Origin: Glaciecola sp049650345
GTDB taxonomy: Bacteria > Pseudomonadota > Gammaproteobacteria > Enterobacterales > Alteromonadaceae
Length of the DNA: 64,000 nucleotides
Direction of reading: 5' to 3'
Assembly (NCBI GenBank): GCA_049650345.1
Contig: JBARZY010000172.1
Span: 44,106 to 108,105 of the forward strand
Below the pieces are notes generated by a model. That model searched no databases. It had not been told where the DNA came from and worked only from the letters and a program-made list of their open reading frames with translations. Positions within the stretch are counted from its first letter, which is position 1. The number at the start of each line of letters is the position of its first letter. The translations under genes and the position numbers were made by a program. Below are positions 8,441-17,159 of this stretch, one piece after another.

Positions 8441-9085
8441 TTATGCTTCGTCGTTACTTGGCGCTAAAGGCCATCCACCCAACGATTGGTATCTATTGAC
8501 CATATAACAAAATAGTTCAGCTGTTTTTTGAGTGTCGTATAGCGCGCTGTGAGCATCGGCTTGTGAGAAGCTAATGTTAGCGGCTTCACAGGCTTTAACC
8601 AATACAGTTTGCCCCAGTATAAGCGCCGCTAAAGAGGTAGTGTCAAATGATACAAAAGGGTGGAACGGTGTGCGCTTAATGCTATTGCGATTAATAGCCG
8701 CATTCACAAAACTTTGGTCGAACGTAGCATTGTGCGCAACAATAACGCTGCGCTGGCAGTCAGCCTTTTTTTGTTCACCTCGCACAAATTTGCATAGGCC
8801 TTTCATGGCATCGCTTTCTTCTATTGCCCCGCGCAGTGGGTTAAACGGGTCAATACCATTAAATTCTATGGCAGCTTTTTCAATGTTGGCGTTTTCAAAC
8901 GGCGCAATATGCTCATGAAATGTATTATGCGGCCTTACAATGCCGTGCTCGTCCATTTGCAAGGTAACGGCAGCAATTTCTAGCAGTGCATCGGTTTGCG
9001 CGTTAAAACCGGCAGTTTCTACGTCAATAATAACGGGAAAGTAACCGCGAAAGCGTTGCTTAAGTTGTGGGAGTGTTTCAGACAT
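8441..9085 (-). CDS. rnt: Ribonuclease T
   Basis: RNase T is a 3'-5' exoribonuclease that trims tRNA and other stable RNA ends. The DEDDh exonuclease motifs are visible: DVETAGF near the N-terminus (Exo I), the VAHNATFDQSFV segment (Exo II) and HSALYDTQKT (Exo III). The 214-residue length matches the family. It diverges from motY, as rnt and motY are neighbours in Vibrio as well. The bfd-rnt gap holds no obvious terminator. Confidence 0.95.
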   Translation of the reverse strand: MSETLPQLKQRFRGYFPVIIDVETAGFNAQTDALLEIAAVTLQMDEHGIVRPHNTFHEHIAPFENANIEKAAIEFNGIDPFNPLRGAIEESDAMKGLCKFVRGEQKKADCQRSVIVAHNATFDQSFVNAAINRNSIKRTPFHPFVSFDTTSLAALILGQTVLVKACEAANISFSQADAHSALYDTQKTAELFCYMVNRYQSLGGWPLAPSNDEA

Positions 9086-9200
9086 ATATGGATTATTTAC
9101 TTTACTGACTAATTACCCATGTAGTATGCATGAGATAGTATTTGTTGGCTAAACCTTTTGCCATAAAAGCCGATAAAAGAGGCGATTAAGGGGCGATGCT

Positions 9201-10079
9201 ATGTTCAAATTGTTTGTTTCCACATTAACGCTGTTGTTTTTATTGGTATGGTGCACCTCGCTGCAAGCGGGTATGCGCAGTTATTCTGTGCCAGTTGAAA
9301 ACTCGGTATGGGCATTGTCTAAACAAACTCGACTGATGTGTGAATTGCAGCATAACATTCCAGGCTTTGGCGATGCGCGATTTTTAACCGAAGCGTCAAA
9401 ACAGCTAAACCTTGAATTTACCCTAGATATGCTGCGATTACCGAGCCGCTACGACGTGGCCGATGTGTATTCATTACCGCCTAAATGGATGCGTGGTGCC
9501 ATGCAACGCAAACTGGGGCAAATGGATATCCGTAAGCAATACGACGCTGACTTACCCGCACAAACCGCGTGGGAGATGCTAACTGAACTGGAAAAAGGGT
9601 TTTGGCCAACCATTCATTACCGAGACTGGGCAAATAGCAACGACTCGGTTGCGGTGTCGCTAAATGCCAGTAATTTTATGCCTGAGTACAACGCTTTTAA
9701 TGCATGCGTAAGTAACTTGTTACCCTATAGCTTTGATGACATTGCGTATACCGTATTAGCTTATCGCAAAAACTCAGCAGAACTGACTAAATATTCGCAA
9801 CGCCGACTTGATATGATTGGTGACTATCTAAAAGAAGACATCGATTTGGAGCTCGTGTTGGTTGACGGTTACACCGACAGCTATGGCGGCAGTTGGTTAA
9901 ACGAGCAATTATCTATAAAACGCGCCACTGAAATCAAAGACTATTTTGCTGGAATGGGCGTTGATCCTAATCGTATTGACGTAACTGGGCACGGCGAAAA
10001 GCGCCATACCTCGCCTAACGACAATACCATTGAGCGCGAGAAGAATCGCCGCGTAGTGATACGCATGAGTAAACCTTAG
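9201..10079 (+). CDS. motY: Sodium-driven flagellar motor T-ring protein MotY
   Basis: MotY forms the T-ring at the base of sodium-driven polar flagella and helps anchor the stator. A signal peptide covers about residues 1-23. The N-terminal half shares the Vibrio MotY pattern (SVPVENSVWALSKQTRL, WEMLTELEKGFWPT), and the C-terminal OmpA-like peptidoglycan-binding domain is clear from LVDGYTDSYGGSWLN through RIDVTGHGEKRH to NRRVVIRM. The length, 292, agrees with Vibrio MotY (about 293). It shows that the organism has a polar sodium-type flagellum. No other flagellar structural gene is nearby. Confidence 0.9.
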   Translation: MFKLFVSTLTLLFLLVWCTSLQAGMRSYSVPVENSVWALSKQTRLMCELQHNIPGFGDARFLTEASKQLNLEFTLDMLRLPSRYDVADVYSLPPKWMRGAMQRKLGQMDIRKQYDADLPAQTAWEMLTELEKGFWPTIHYRDWANSNDSVAVSLNASNFMPEYNAFNACVSNLLPYSFDDIAYTVLAYRKNSAELTKYSQRRLDMIGDYLKEDIDLELVLVDGYTDSYGGSWLNEQLSIKRATEIKDYFAGMGVDPNRIDVTGHGEKRHTSPNDNTIEREKNRRVVIRMSKP

Positions 10080-10100
10080 TTTTCATGGCGTGCGTAATGG

Positions 10101-11072
10101 CTATTCGACTAACATATAAGGCTTAACTTGGTCGGTAAACAAGCCGTCTACCTCGTTTTGTACCAATAAATTAAACAGCGCTTGCGCTTTGGTATTATCG
10201 TTTATGACGTCTTCTCTGAACGTGTATGGGTGCACCAGCAAACCAGCTGATTTTGCCCGTTTGTAAAACGCCGTCATTTGATTATTGTTAACCACCTGTG
10301 GCAACCATGGACCAATACCTTGTGCATATTGCGATATACGTACCAAGCCCTCTGCACTTTGCATGGCGGTGTAATCAGCACTTGATTCTTGCCAACCGTT
10401 TTCGGCAATAAGTTGTATAAGTGGTACGTTAACTCCCAAGTCAGCGTGTAAACGCTTTAAACTATTGGGCTCAAAACTTTGCACAAATATGCGCGAGTGG
10501 GGCTGATTTAGTGATAAGCGCTTTAATTCATTGGCTAAGCTTAGTGCAATATCTTTGCCTTGTTCTAAATGCCATTCGGGGGTTTTTATTTCTGTATAAA
10601 ACCCAGTTTGTTTACCAAAACTCTCGTTTAAAGCACGAATTAACTCGACCTGTTCAGCAAATGTCGCAATCGTAAAGTGCGCGTTGCCACGGTAACGTGA
10701 GGGAAACACCACTTCACCGTTTCGTTTTTGCCTCTCGTGTACGCGTAAATGGCGTAGTTCAGATAAGCTAAAGTCAATCGCATAAAACCGGCCATCGCTG
10801 CGGGCACGATCAGGATATACTTGTTCCACATTCGTCACCGTTTCAATATGAATATCGTGTAGAACCACCAAGTGATTGTCTTTGCTTAAGACTAAGTCTT
10901 GCTCGATATAATGTGCGCCTTGCATATAAGCCAAGACTGCGGCTTCTTTAGTGTGTTCAGGTAAATACCCTGATGCGCCGCGGTGGGCGATGATATCGAT
11001 AGCCACTGCTATTTGGGGTATTAGCAAGGCAAGTGTAAGCAACAAACTCGTGATGTATTTATGCACAGACAT
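10101..11072 (-). CDS. glpQ: Periplasmic glycerophosphodiester phosphodiesterase
   Basis: GlpQ hydrolyses glycerophosphodiesters to glycerol-3-phosphate and an alcohol. A signal peptide (SLLLTLALLIPQIAVA) precedes the mature start. The active-site region IIAHRGASGYLPEHT follows at once, then YIEQDLVLSKDNHLVVLHD with the metal-binding acidic residues and catalytic His, and the closing VDGLFTDQ motif. The length of 323 is close to E. coli GlpQ. It converges with motY, 21 bases apart. No glpT transporter is adjacent. Confidence 0.93.
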   Translation of the reverse strand: MSVHKYITSLLLTLALLIPQIAVAIDIIAHRGASGYLPEHTKEAAVLAYMQGAHYIEQDLVLSKDNHLVVLHDIHIETVTNVEQVYPDRARSDGRFYAIDFSLSELRHLRVHERQKRNGEVVFPSRYRGNAHFTIATFAEQVELIRALNESFGKQTGFYTEIKTPEWHLEQGKDIALSLANELKRLSLNQPHSRIFVQSFEPNSLKRLHADLGVNVPLIQLIAENGWQESSADYTAMQSAEGLVRISQYAQGIGPWLPQVVNNNQMTAFYKRAKSAGLLVHPYTFREDVINDNTKAQALFNLLVQNEVDGLFTDQVKPYMLVE

Positions 11073-11174
11073 TTCCTAACGTGGTTATTTAGCAGATTTA
11101 GTATGGGGTAAATATATTGCTAAATTATGAATTAGGGAAATACCTGTGCTTAAATTCAGTGATTACTGCTGCGC

Positions 11175-11495
11175 CTAGTGCTCTTGTCGATTCACATCTT
11201 GGCATAATATCATCTCTCTAATTTTAGCCGATGCCCCTTCGTAAAAACCAACCTCAACGTCGTAATGCTTAGGGTTTCTGAATGCACCAAAAATGATGTC
11301 AAAAATAGGTAAATCAGAATAATTATATCTATGAATCCCTTTTCCGTGGTGAATGGTGTGGCTTTCTGGTCTTTGAATCAAATATCCTAGCCACTGTGGG
11401 GTATTGATATTGGTATGTTGGAATACGGCCAAAAACATAGTGATATACAAAAAGTAACTTGCTACTAAAGGAGAGACTCCTACTGGAAGTGATCC
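11175..11495 (-). pseudogene. Remnant of a sterol desaturase/fatty-acid hydroxylase gene
   Basis: Only the C-terminal ~105 residues of an ERG3-type membrane hydroxylase remain. The clearest marks are FQHTNINTPQWLGYLIQRPE, the histidine-rich HTIHHGKG, and HRYNYSDLPIFDIIFG, which belong near the end of such proteins. Homology-like sequence (LPVGVSPLVASY) runs back to about 11490 and then hits a TGA at 11498-11496, exactly where a plus-strand cytochrome b561 fragment begins. The N-terminal half with the first histidine clusters and the start codon is missing, so it cannot be active. Confidence 0.75.
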
Positions 11496-11914
11496 TCACC
11501 AGATATTAGGTTTTGTCGCATTATGTGCCGTGTTGCTTAGAATTATTTGGGGAGTGATGAGCAAAAAGCAAGGAAGTTTTGCAACCACTGCTCTCAGCTT
11601 TAAAGCGTTTGCTTTGCACTTTACTCATCTTAAGAACAGGGAAGTGCCTATTAATACTGGTCATAATCCAATAGGTTGGATTATGATGTTTAGCAACATG
11701 GACTCTTTTTATCGGGCTAGCAGTGACAGGCTTCATGCTAGAAGAGATAGATTACTTTTTTGGCAATTCTTTAATCGAAGATATACATTCTATATTTTCA
11801 GACATAATGTACGGACTTGTTTTATTGCATATTGCCGCTGTTTTTATTGTTGCATGGTGGGGAAGAGTTTCGTTGATTAGGCCCATGTTAACTGGTTGGC
11901 GGAGCAGGAGGTGA
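11488..11914 (+). pseudogene. Remnant of a cytochrome b561-family gene with a frameshift
   Basis: The frame reads SDPHQILGFVALCAVLLRIIWG, then HFTHLKNREVPINTGHNPIGWIMM, typical of the dihaem cytochrome b561 family. Near 11690 the coding frame shifts: after WIMMF the homologous sequence TWTLFIGLAVTGFMLEEI continues in the +1-displaced frame, consistent with insertion of a single A in TTTAGCAACATGG. The downstream part keeps a haem-type His in DIMYGLVLLHIAAVF. The first ~50 residues are absent; the 5' end lies at the junction with the sterol desaturase remnant. So this is a gene broken twice. Confidence 0.75.
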
Positions 11915-11939
11915 GTTCCATTAAGGATATTCATCAATT

Positions 11940-12479
11940 CTAAAAGATAAGAATTTTTATACCTATCAATATCAGTACAACGCCGCCAAGCAGTTCTGCT
12001 TTGCTCTCGAAATAATCTCCCGTTTTAGCGCCTACTATGACACCCATCCAACTTAAGAAGAATGTAGTGATACCGATGATTAGGCAAGCAATAAAGGGAT
12101 CTACATCGAAAAATTCTAGCGTAAAACCAGCCGCCATCGCATCAATACTGGTTGCGATCGCTAGAATTAACATGACTTTATGGGTTATGCGAACGATATC
12201 CTCTTCGCTCCCTTCGCTTAATGCGTCATATATCATCTTTGAGCCAATTAAGAAAAGTAAAGCAAATGCAATCCAAGGAGCATATGTATCGACCCACTCT
12301 AAAACAGTTTGTCCGGCTAAGTATCCTATTAAAGGCATAAAACCCTGCGATATGCCAAAGTATAATCCAGCTCTAATTCCCAATGCTGATAGCCTACCTT
12401 TGTATTTGGTTCCTAAACCGATAGAAACAGCAAATGCATCCATACTTAAAGCAAAAGCAAGTATAAAAAGCTCAATCAT
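11940..12479 (-). CDS. mntP: Manganese efflux pump MntP
   Basis: MntP exports Mn(II) across the inner membrane. The two conserved half-repeats with essential aspartates are visible: LSMDAFAVSIGLG near residue 11 and TSIDAMAAGFTL in the second half, in a six-helix layout of about 179 residues. I start at the ATG at 12479 (MIELFILAF), since upstream in-frame GTG and ATG codons would add a short unconserved stretch. I looked for, but did not find, an obvious yybP-ykoY riboswitch or MntR site in the 440 bases upstream. Confidence 0.9.
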   Translation of the reverse strand: MIELFILAFALSMDAFAVSIGLGTKYKGRLSALGIRAGLYFGISQGFMPLIGYLAGQTVLEWVDTYAPWIAFALLFLIGSKMIYDALSEGSEEDIVRITHKVMLILAIATSIDAMAAGFTLEFFDVDPFIACLIIGITTFFLSWMGVIVGAKTGDYFESKAELLGGVVLILIGIKILIF

Positions 12480-12500
12480 AGTCACGCTCATTAAAAACAC

Positions 12501-12944
12501 AATTAAATTAATTAATATCCGACTTAAACAAGTGCTTAGCTAGCTATAATAACAGCTCATGGAATAATAGGGCTATTAATTACTAACGGTGTGAAGAGAT
12601 TATTTAAGGAGTACCAAGATATTAAGGTTTAACTTATATCATTATAATCTTTGGTCTTTTATAAACGTAAACATCAATATGACATGACGTTCTTTCTATG
12701 TTTAACAAAACACTATGCTGCCAATTTAAGTCATATGAAGGAGATTTTTAATGGCTCCTACCATATTAATCTGCTCTATAATCTTTAGGAAAATACTGGA
12801 AGTGAACGAGGGGGATTGCGCTTTTATTCGCATTATCTGAAAAATCTTGAACGGAATTTGTTTACTGTTGGGATATCACCGCATTCGCGGTGGTAACGAA
12901 CTTAACGGTGTTAATTACTTCAATTCGCTCTGTGCAGCCTTTAG
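12501..12944. other. Intergenic region with no recognised gene
   Basis: This ~440-base gap lies between the mntP start and the nth remnant. It holds a good ribosome site (AAGGAG near 12738-12743) before an ATG at 12751 that opens only 29 codons (MAPTILICSIIF..., stop at 12838-12840), perhaps the start of a truncated gene. A short hairpin, CACCGC (12877-12882) with GCGGTG (12887-12892), follows. I see no RNA gene or repeat that I can name. It looks like decayed sequence in a disturbed region. Confidence 0.4.
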
Positions 12945-13208
12945 CTACTCTGTTTTATCTTTAAACTCACATAAATCTTCTATGATACACGAGCCACAGC
13001 GTGGTTTACGGGCAATACAAGTATAACGCCCATGCAAAATCAACCAATGATGCACATCCACTTTAAACTCAGCAGGCACCACTTTTAGCAGCTTCTCTTC
13101 GACTTTCTCAACGGTTTTACCCATTGCTAGCTTAGTACGATTACTCACACGGTAAATATGCGTGTCTACCGCAATCGTAGGCCAGCCGAAAGATAAGGTA
13201 GAAACTAC
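12945..13208 (-). pseudogene. nth: C-terminal remnant of a classical 4Fe-4S endonuclease III gene
   Basis: About 87 C-terminal residues of a gammaproteobacterial Nth remain. Sequence from VVSTLSFGWPTIAVDTHIYRV on, through KVVPAEFKVDVHHWLILHG, is close to E. coli Nth, and all four cluster cysteines are kept (C-x6-C-x2-C-x5-C in CIARKPRCGSCIIEDLC). The catalytic-lysine helix-hairpin-helix and everything before it are gone; upstream the frame closes at a TAA (13226-13224). A GTG within it could start a 67-residue peptide, but that could not be an active glycosylase. An intact, different nth lies 0.8 kb away. Confidence 0.85.
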
Positions 13209-13284
13209 GAGATCACTGTGATTTTATTGCAAAATTACGACAGATTTTTAATACTAGTAGATAGACAACGGAGGTATTAGTAAT

Positions 13285-13791
13285 ATGAAAGTCATATTCT
13301 CACATGGAAAAGAAAGTGGACCATGGGGTAGCAAAATAAAACGGCTTGCAGCTACCGCCGAAGCTTTAGGTTTTAACGTAGACAGTATTGATTATTCAGG
13401 GATAGATGACGCTGATGAGAGGGTTAATAAGCTTTGTGATTACTTGAAAAGTGAAACTGACGAGTTTGTGTTAATTGGTTCAAGTATGGGTGGTTACGTG
13501 TCATTAGTTGCTTCTGATAGATATCCGCCGGTTGGTTTGTTTCTGCTAGCTCCCGCGCTATATATGGATGGTTATTCACATCAAATTTATAAAGCTAAAG
13601 TAGAACAGATACAGATTATACATGGTTGGTTAGATGACGTAATACCGCTAGATAATGTCTACAAATTTGCTCGCGAGTCCAAATGTACTCTCAGTATTGT
13701 AAATAGTGATCATCGTCTGAACAGCGCTTTGGATGAAATAGAACAAGCGTTTTCTTATTTTTTGAGCAATTTGTTAGAAAAAAATCAGTAG
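13285..13791 (+). CDS. Small alpha/beta hydrolase (YqiA/YcfP-like)
   Basis: The 168-residue protein has the minimal alpha/beta hydrolase plan: FSHGKESGPWG as the oxyanion-side loop, the nucleophile elbow GSSMGG near residues 72-77, an acidic HGWLDDVIP segment that supplies the Asp, and a late SDHRLN with the His. It resembles small cytoplasmic esterase-like proteins of the YqiA/YcfP group; the substrate is unknown. A GGAGG ribosome site lies about 10 bases before the ATG. It is on the opposite strand to both the nth remnant and the intact nth, and sits between them, so it may have arrived in the same event. Confidence 0.75.
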   Translation: MKVIFSHGKESGPWGSKIKRLAATAEALGFNVDSIDYSGIDDADERVNKLCDYLKSETDEFVLIGSSMGGYVSLVASDRYPPVGLFLLAPALYMDGYSHQIYKAKVEQIQIIHGWLDDVIPLDNVYKFARESKCTLSIVNSDHRLNSALDEIEQAFSYFLSNLLEKNQ

Positions 13792-14033
13792 CACATAATA
13801 TCAAATCGCTTTTCATGTAATATGCGACCAATGATTACCCGTATAGGTGAAACATTTTATGTAGGGAAAGTTAAGGTTAACAGGGTATTTGACCTTGTGG
13901 CAGTTGTGCTAACGAAACAGCAAGATTAAGTATATTCAAAAGCCAAAAAGATACTGGAATTTATAGTATTGAATGATGAAGCCGTTGGTGTCAAAAATTA
14001 CAGAATGACAACTCATATTTAATTATTACACGT

Positions 14034-14714
14034 TTACTTCAACTTTCTAGCTTGCTCCTTTAACACCCCATTTATAAAGCTCTTGCGGCCATACTCACGG
14101 GTAATGATGCATTTGTTTAAATCGAAACCCCTAGCAGGGCAATACTCCCGTCCATAAAAAATAATCTGAAGGTGGAGGTCGTTCCATCTCTCTTTTGGAA
14201 ATAGTCGCTTGCCGTCACGTTCGGTTTGCTCAACGCTCTTGCCGTTAGACAAGCCCCAACGATACATCAAACGATGTATGTGTGTATCAACAGGGAAGGC
14301 GGGCACATTGAATGCTTGTGCCATTACAACTGATGCCGTTTTGTGTCCAACTCCCGGCATGGCCTCAAGATCTTTAAAATTCTGGGGTACCTCACCACCA
14401 TGTAGCTTAATAATCATATCTGACAGGTGCCAAATTCCTTTTGATTTCATTGGCGATAAACCACATGGCCTAATGATCTCTTTAATCTCTTCAATGGTCA
14501 TTTTCACCATATCGTATGGATTATCAGCTTTGGCGAATAGATGCGGGGTTATTTGATTGACGCGCTCATCTGTACATTGAGCAGACAACAAAACCGCGAC
14601 TAATAGGGTGTATGGATCTTTGTGATCTAAGGGAACAGGAACTTCAGGGTATAGCTCATCTAGAATGTCAATAATAGCTTGGACTTTGTCTTTCTTACTA
14701 ACAGCGTTATTCAT
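14034..14714 (-). CDS. nth: Endonuclease III-family glycosylase/AP lyase without the 4Fe-4S motif
   Basis: The protein should remove oxidised pyrimidines from DNA and nick the site. The helix-hairpin-helix with the catalytic Lys is PGVGHKTASVV (Lys125), and the catalytic Asp is Asp143 in VDTHIH. But the C-terminal four-cysteine cluster of classical Nth is missing: only Cys192 and Cys202 remain in YCPARGFDLNKC, followed by a basic tail. Such C-termini resemble cluster-less Nth proteins that I recall from Bacteroidetes and some other phyla. It overlaps the rnfE stop by the ATGA arrangement, in the position where rnfE-nth is found in E. coli. A remnant of the ordinary nth lies downstream, so this gene probably replaced it. 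Confidence 0.85.
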   Translation of the reverse strand: MNNAVSKKDKVQAIIDILDELYPEVPVPLDHKDPYTLLVAVLLSAQCTDERVNQITPHLFAKADNPYDMVKMTIEEIKEIIRPCGLSPMKSKGIWHLSDMIIKLHGGEVPQNFKDLEAMPGVGHKTASVVMAQAFNVPAFPVDTHIHRLMYRWGLSNGKSVEQTERDGKRLFPKERWNDLHLQIIFYGREYCPARGFDLNKCIITREYGRKSFINGVLKEQARKLK

Positions 14715-15412
14715 ATGTCGGTTCCGGTCACTCTGGCGCGTTGTACCACTTTTGCTGAGCCCTTTTGTTGGCGCAATTCTATGACATTATCAATCATATT
14801 TTTAGCCGCTATAATTAAGCCCATGCCAATAAACGCGCCTGGTGGGAGTATAGCCAGCAAAAAGTTAGCGTCGGTTTGATAAACCTGAATAGTTAACGCG
14901 CTGGCCCATTCACCAAACAGCAAGTTAGCACCAGAAAATAACGTGCCTAAGCCCAGCATTTCTCGCATGCCGCCCAATACAATCAAAATCAATGTAAAAC
15001 CAGTTCCCATCATCAAGCCATCGAACGCCGCGAAACCTACTGGATTTTTGGATGCATAGGCCTCGGCACGTCCAATAATGGCGCAGTTAGTAACAATTAA
15101 GGGAATGAAGATGCCTAATACTTGATACAAGCCATAAGTAAACGCATGCATCAATAACTCAATTAAGGTAACAAATGAAGCGATAACCATGACAAAAATG
15201 GGAATACGAATTTCATTCGGTACAATATTACGCACCAATGATACGGTGATGTTAGAGCCAAGCAATACCAGTGTAGTGGCTATGCCTAAACCCAAGCCGT
15301 TCATAAATGTACCGGTAACCGCTAATAATGGGCATAAACCTAGTAATTGAACAATGGCCGGATTGTTCTTCCAAAGGCCTTGTGTAATAAGTGTTTTATA
15401 TTCGTTGTTCAT
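14711..15412 (-). CDS. rnfE: Rnf electron transport complex subunit E
   Basis: RnfE is one of the two paired six-helix membrane subunits of the Rnf (Rsx) complex, which moves electrons between NADH and ferredoxin coupled to sodium or proton flow. In enterobacteria the complex keeps SoxR reduced. The membrane pattern and the N-terminal LWKNNPAIVQLLGLCPLLAV, with the Cys that binds iron-sulfur, match the family; IVTNCAIIGRAEA is the second conserved Cys segment. It is the last gene of the rnf operon and overlaps rnfG by four bases upstream and nth by three downstream. Confidence 0.95.
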   Translation of the reverse strand: MNNEYKTLITQGLWKNNPAIVQLLGLCPLLAVTGTFMNGLGLGIATTLVLLGSNITVSLVRNIVPNEIRIPIFVMVIASFVTLIELLMHAFTYGLYQVLGIFIPLIVTNCAIIGRAEAYASKNPVGFAAFDGLMMGTGFTLILIVLGGMREMLGLGTLFSGANLLFGEWASALTIQVYQTDANFLLAILPPGAFIGMGLIIAAKNMIDNVIELRQQKGSAKVVQRARVTGTDI

Positions 15413-16065
15413 GATGCTTTTCCTTGCGTCGCTGGCTCGCTAGAGGCACAGTTAGCTGGGCGGCTAAACAATGTATCCATATTTTGTTGGGCAAATTCGG
15501 CTGCTTTTGCGGCGGCACTGACGACCGCCCGTGGGGTAATGGTTGCCCCTGTGAATTGGTCAAAACGCCCACCGTCTTTTTTTACCTGCCAGCGGTCTTT
15601 TACGGCTTCGTTGTAGGGCACATTGTTAAAGCTTAAAATCCAATCGCTTATGCGAAGGTCTATTTTGTCACCTAGGCCCGGTGTTTCTTTATGGGCAACA
15701 ACACGCGTGCCAAGTACGTTCATATTAGTATCAACGGCTACTACCATGTCTATGGCGCCGCTATACCCATTAGGGGCTGTGGTTTCAATGATCAATGCTG
15801 TGTTTGTTTGCTGCAAGCGAGCTCTAAATACACGTTGATCTGCTTTACCTAAGAGTTCGCTGTTGTCTACCCTGATGCAATCAATGTGCAGTTGATTGTC
15901 GTGTAAAGACGGCACCACTACTTGATTGAGTGTACCAAGCAGTTGTCTTTCTTTAGCTGCATCAATACGTTCGTGCGTAAGGCTGTAAGTAACCGCAATA
16001 ATACTTGTAGTGACCAAAGCAAAAGCGCCCAATATTAGCCCGTTTTTTTGAATTGCTTTAATCAT
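15409..16065 (-). CDS. rnfG: Rnf complex subunit G, covalent FMN protein
   Basis: RnfG has one N-terminal membrane helix (LILGAFALVTTSIIAVTYSL) and a periplasmic FMN-binding domain. The covalent FMN site is the Thr in FTGATITPRAVV near residue 177. The upstream sequence GLGDKIDLRISDW is also typical of the domain. The 218-residue length is normal. It overlaps rnfD and rnfE by four bases each, so translation is coupled. Confidence 0.95.
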   Translation of the reverse strand: MIKAIQKNGLILGAFALVTTSIIAVTYSLTHERIDAAKERQLLGTLNQVVVPSLHDNQLHIDCIRVDNSELLGKADQRVFRARLQQTNTALIIETTAPNGYSGAIDMVVAVDTNMNVLGTRVVAHKETPGLGDKIDLRISDWILSFNNVPYNEAVKDRWQVKKDGGRFDQFTGATITPRAVVSAAAKAAEFAQQNMDTLFSRPANCASSEPATQGKAS

Positions 16066-17159
16066 TTAGGCTCCTTTTGTTGCATATTTTTGGCTTTTTC
16101 TCTGTGTCCATAAGTACGAGGGCGGGTGTAATAATCAATCAGAGGCACGGCCATGTTCATGATAACCACCGCAAAAGCGATGGCGTCTGGGTACGCGCCC
16201 CAAGTTCGTATAATAATTACCCACACACCAATAGCCATACCAAAAATCAACCTGCCACGATTAGTGGTTGACGCTGAAACAGGATCGGTGGCAATAAAAA
16301 ATGCACCAAATAACAAGCTACCATTAATAATATGAAACCAAGGTGAGGCATGGGTACTGGGGTCGCTCATATATAAAATAGTACTCATGAGTGCTGCGCC
16401 AACAATCATACTAATGGGAATATGCCAATTTATAATTTTAGCTTTGAGTAAAAATAATCCACCTGCTAAATATGCCAACGCGACAGGTCCCCATCCTTTT
16501 CCTACAGCGCCTGAAAAACTCGTATCGTTTAATGCTTCAGAAATGACATAGCCTTCTGCTAAAGCGGTTTTAACATGGTCAAGCGGCGTAGCCATGCTCG
16601 TACCGTCAATGGTTACTTTCAGCTGTTCTATGCTATACCCGCTAGCGGTGTAACCGCTAAATACGGTATACACTGCGTCCCAAAGCGAAACACTTTGCGC
16701 AGTGAGCGAGGTAGCCGGTAGCCACGATGTCATTTGTACTGGAAATGAAATAAGCAACATAATATATCCTGCCATAGCAGGGTTAAACATGTTGTATCCT
16801 AAACCACCATACAACTGTTTTACGATAACAATTGAGAAAAACGTACCAATAACAATCACCCACCACGGAGCAAGGGGAGGAATACTAATAGCGAGTAATA
16901 CAGCTGTTAATACTGCGCTGTAGTCTTTTACGGCACGCTCTGAATTTTTATTGCGTAGTTCCAGTACGACTATTTCGCTAATTACTGCGGTGGTAATGGC
17001 TAGCGCCAGTTGAATTAACAAGCCATAGCCAAACATAAAGACTTGCACCGCTATACCGGGCAAGGCTGCGTAAACAACCATGCGCATTACCGCACCGGTA
17101 TCTCTCTGCAAATGATTATGGGGTGAGCTGGCTAAACTAAACTTACTCATCTTGCGCAT
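16062..17159 (-). CDS. rnfD: Rnf complex subunit D, membrane FMN protein
   Basis: RnfD is a multi-helix membrane subunit related to NqrB, with FMN bound covalently to a Thr. That site corresponds to DGTSMATPLDHVKTAL near residue 186. The N-terminus SSPHNHLQRDTGAVMRMVV and the later GSLLFGAFFIATDPVSAST are strong family signatures. The ATG overlaps the end of rnfC by 17 bases. Confidence 0.95.
   Translation of the reverse strand: MRKMSKFSLASSPHNHLQRDTGAVMRMVVYAALPGIAVQVFMFGYGLLIQLALAITTAVISEIVVLELRNKNSERAVKDYSAVLTAVLLAISIPPLAPWWVIVIGTFFSIVIVKQLYGGLGYNMFNPAMAGYIMLLISFPVQMTSWLPATSLTAQSVSLWDAVYTVFSGYTASGYSIEQLKVTIDGTSMATPLDHVKTALAEGYVISEALNDTSFSGAVGKGWGPVALAYLAGGLFLLKAKIINWHIPISMIVGAALMSTILYMSDPSTHASPWFHIINGSLLFGAFFIATDPVSASTTNRGRLIFGMAIGVWVIIIRTWGAYPDAIAFAVVIMNMAVPLIDYYTRPRTYGHREKAKNMQQKEPK

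Noticed and set aside
12871..12925. Hairpin and TAAC/GTTA words suggesting an integron attC site
   Set aside because: The R and L box order and spacing do not fit attC, and there is no integrase or cassette array.
13831..13929. 32-codon frame between the hydrolase and the intact nth
   Set aside because: No ribosome site or recognisable sequence; likely chance in decayed DNA.
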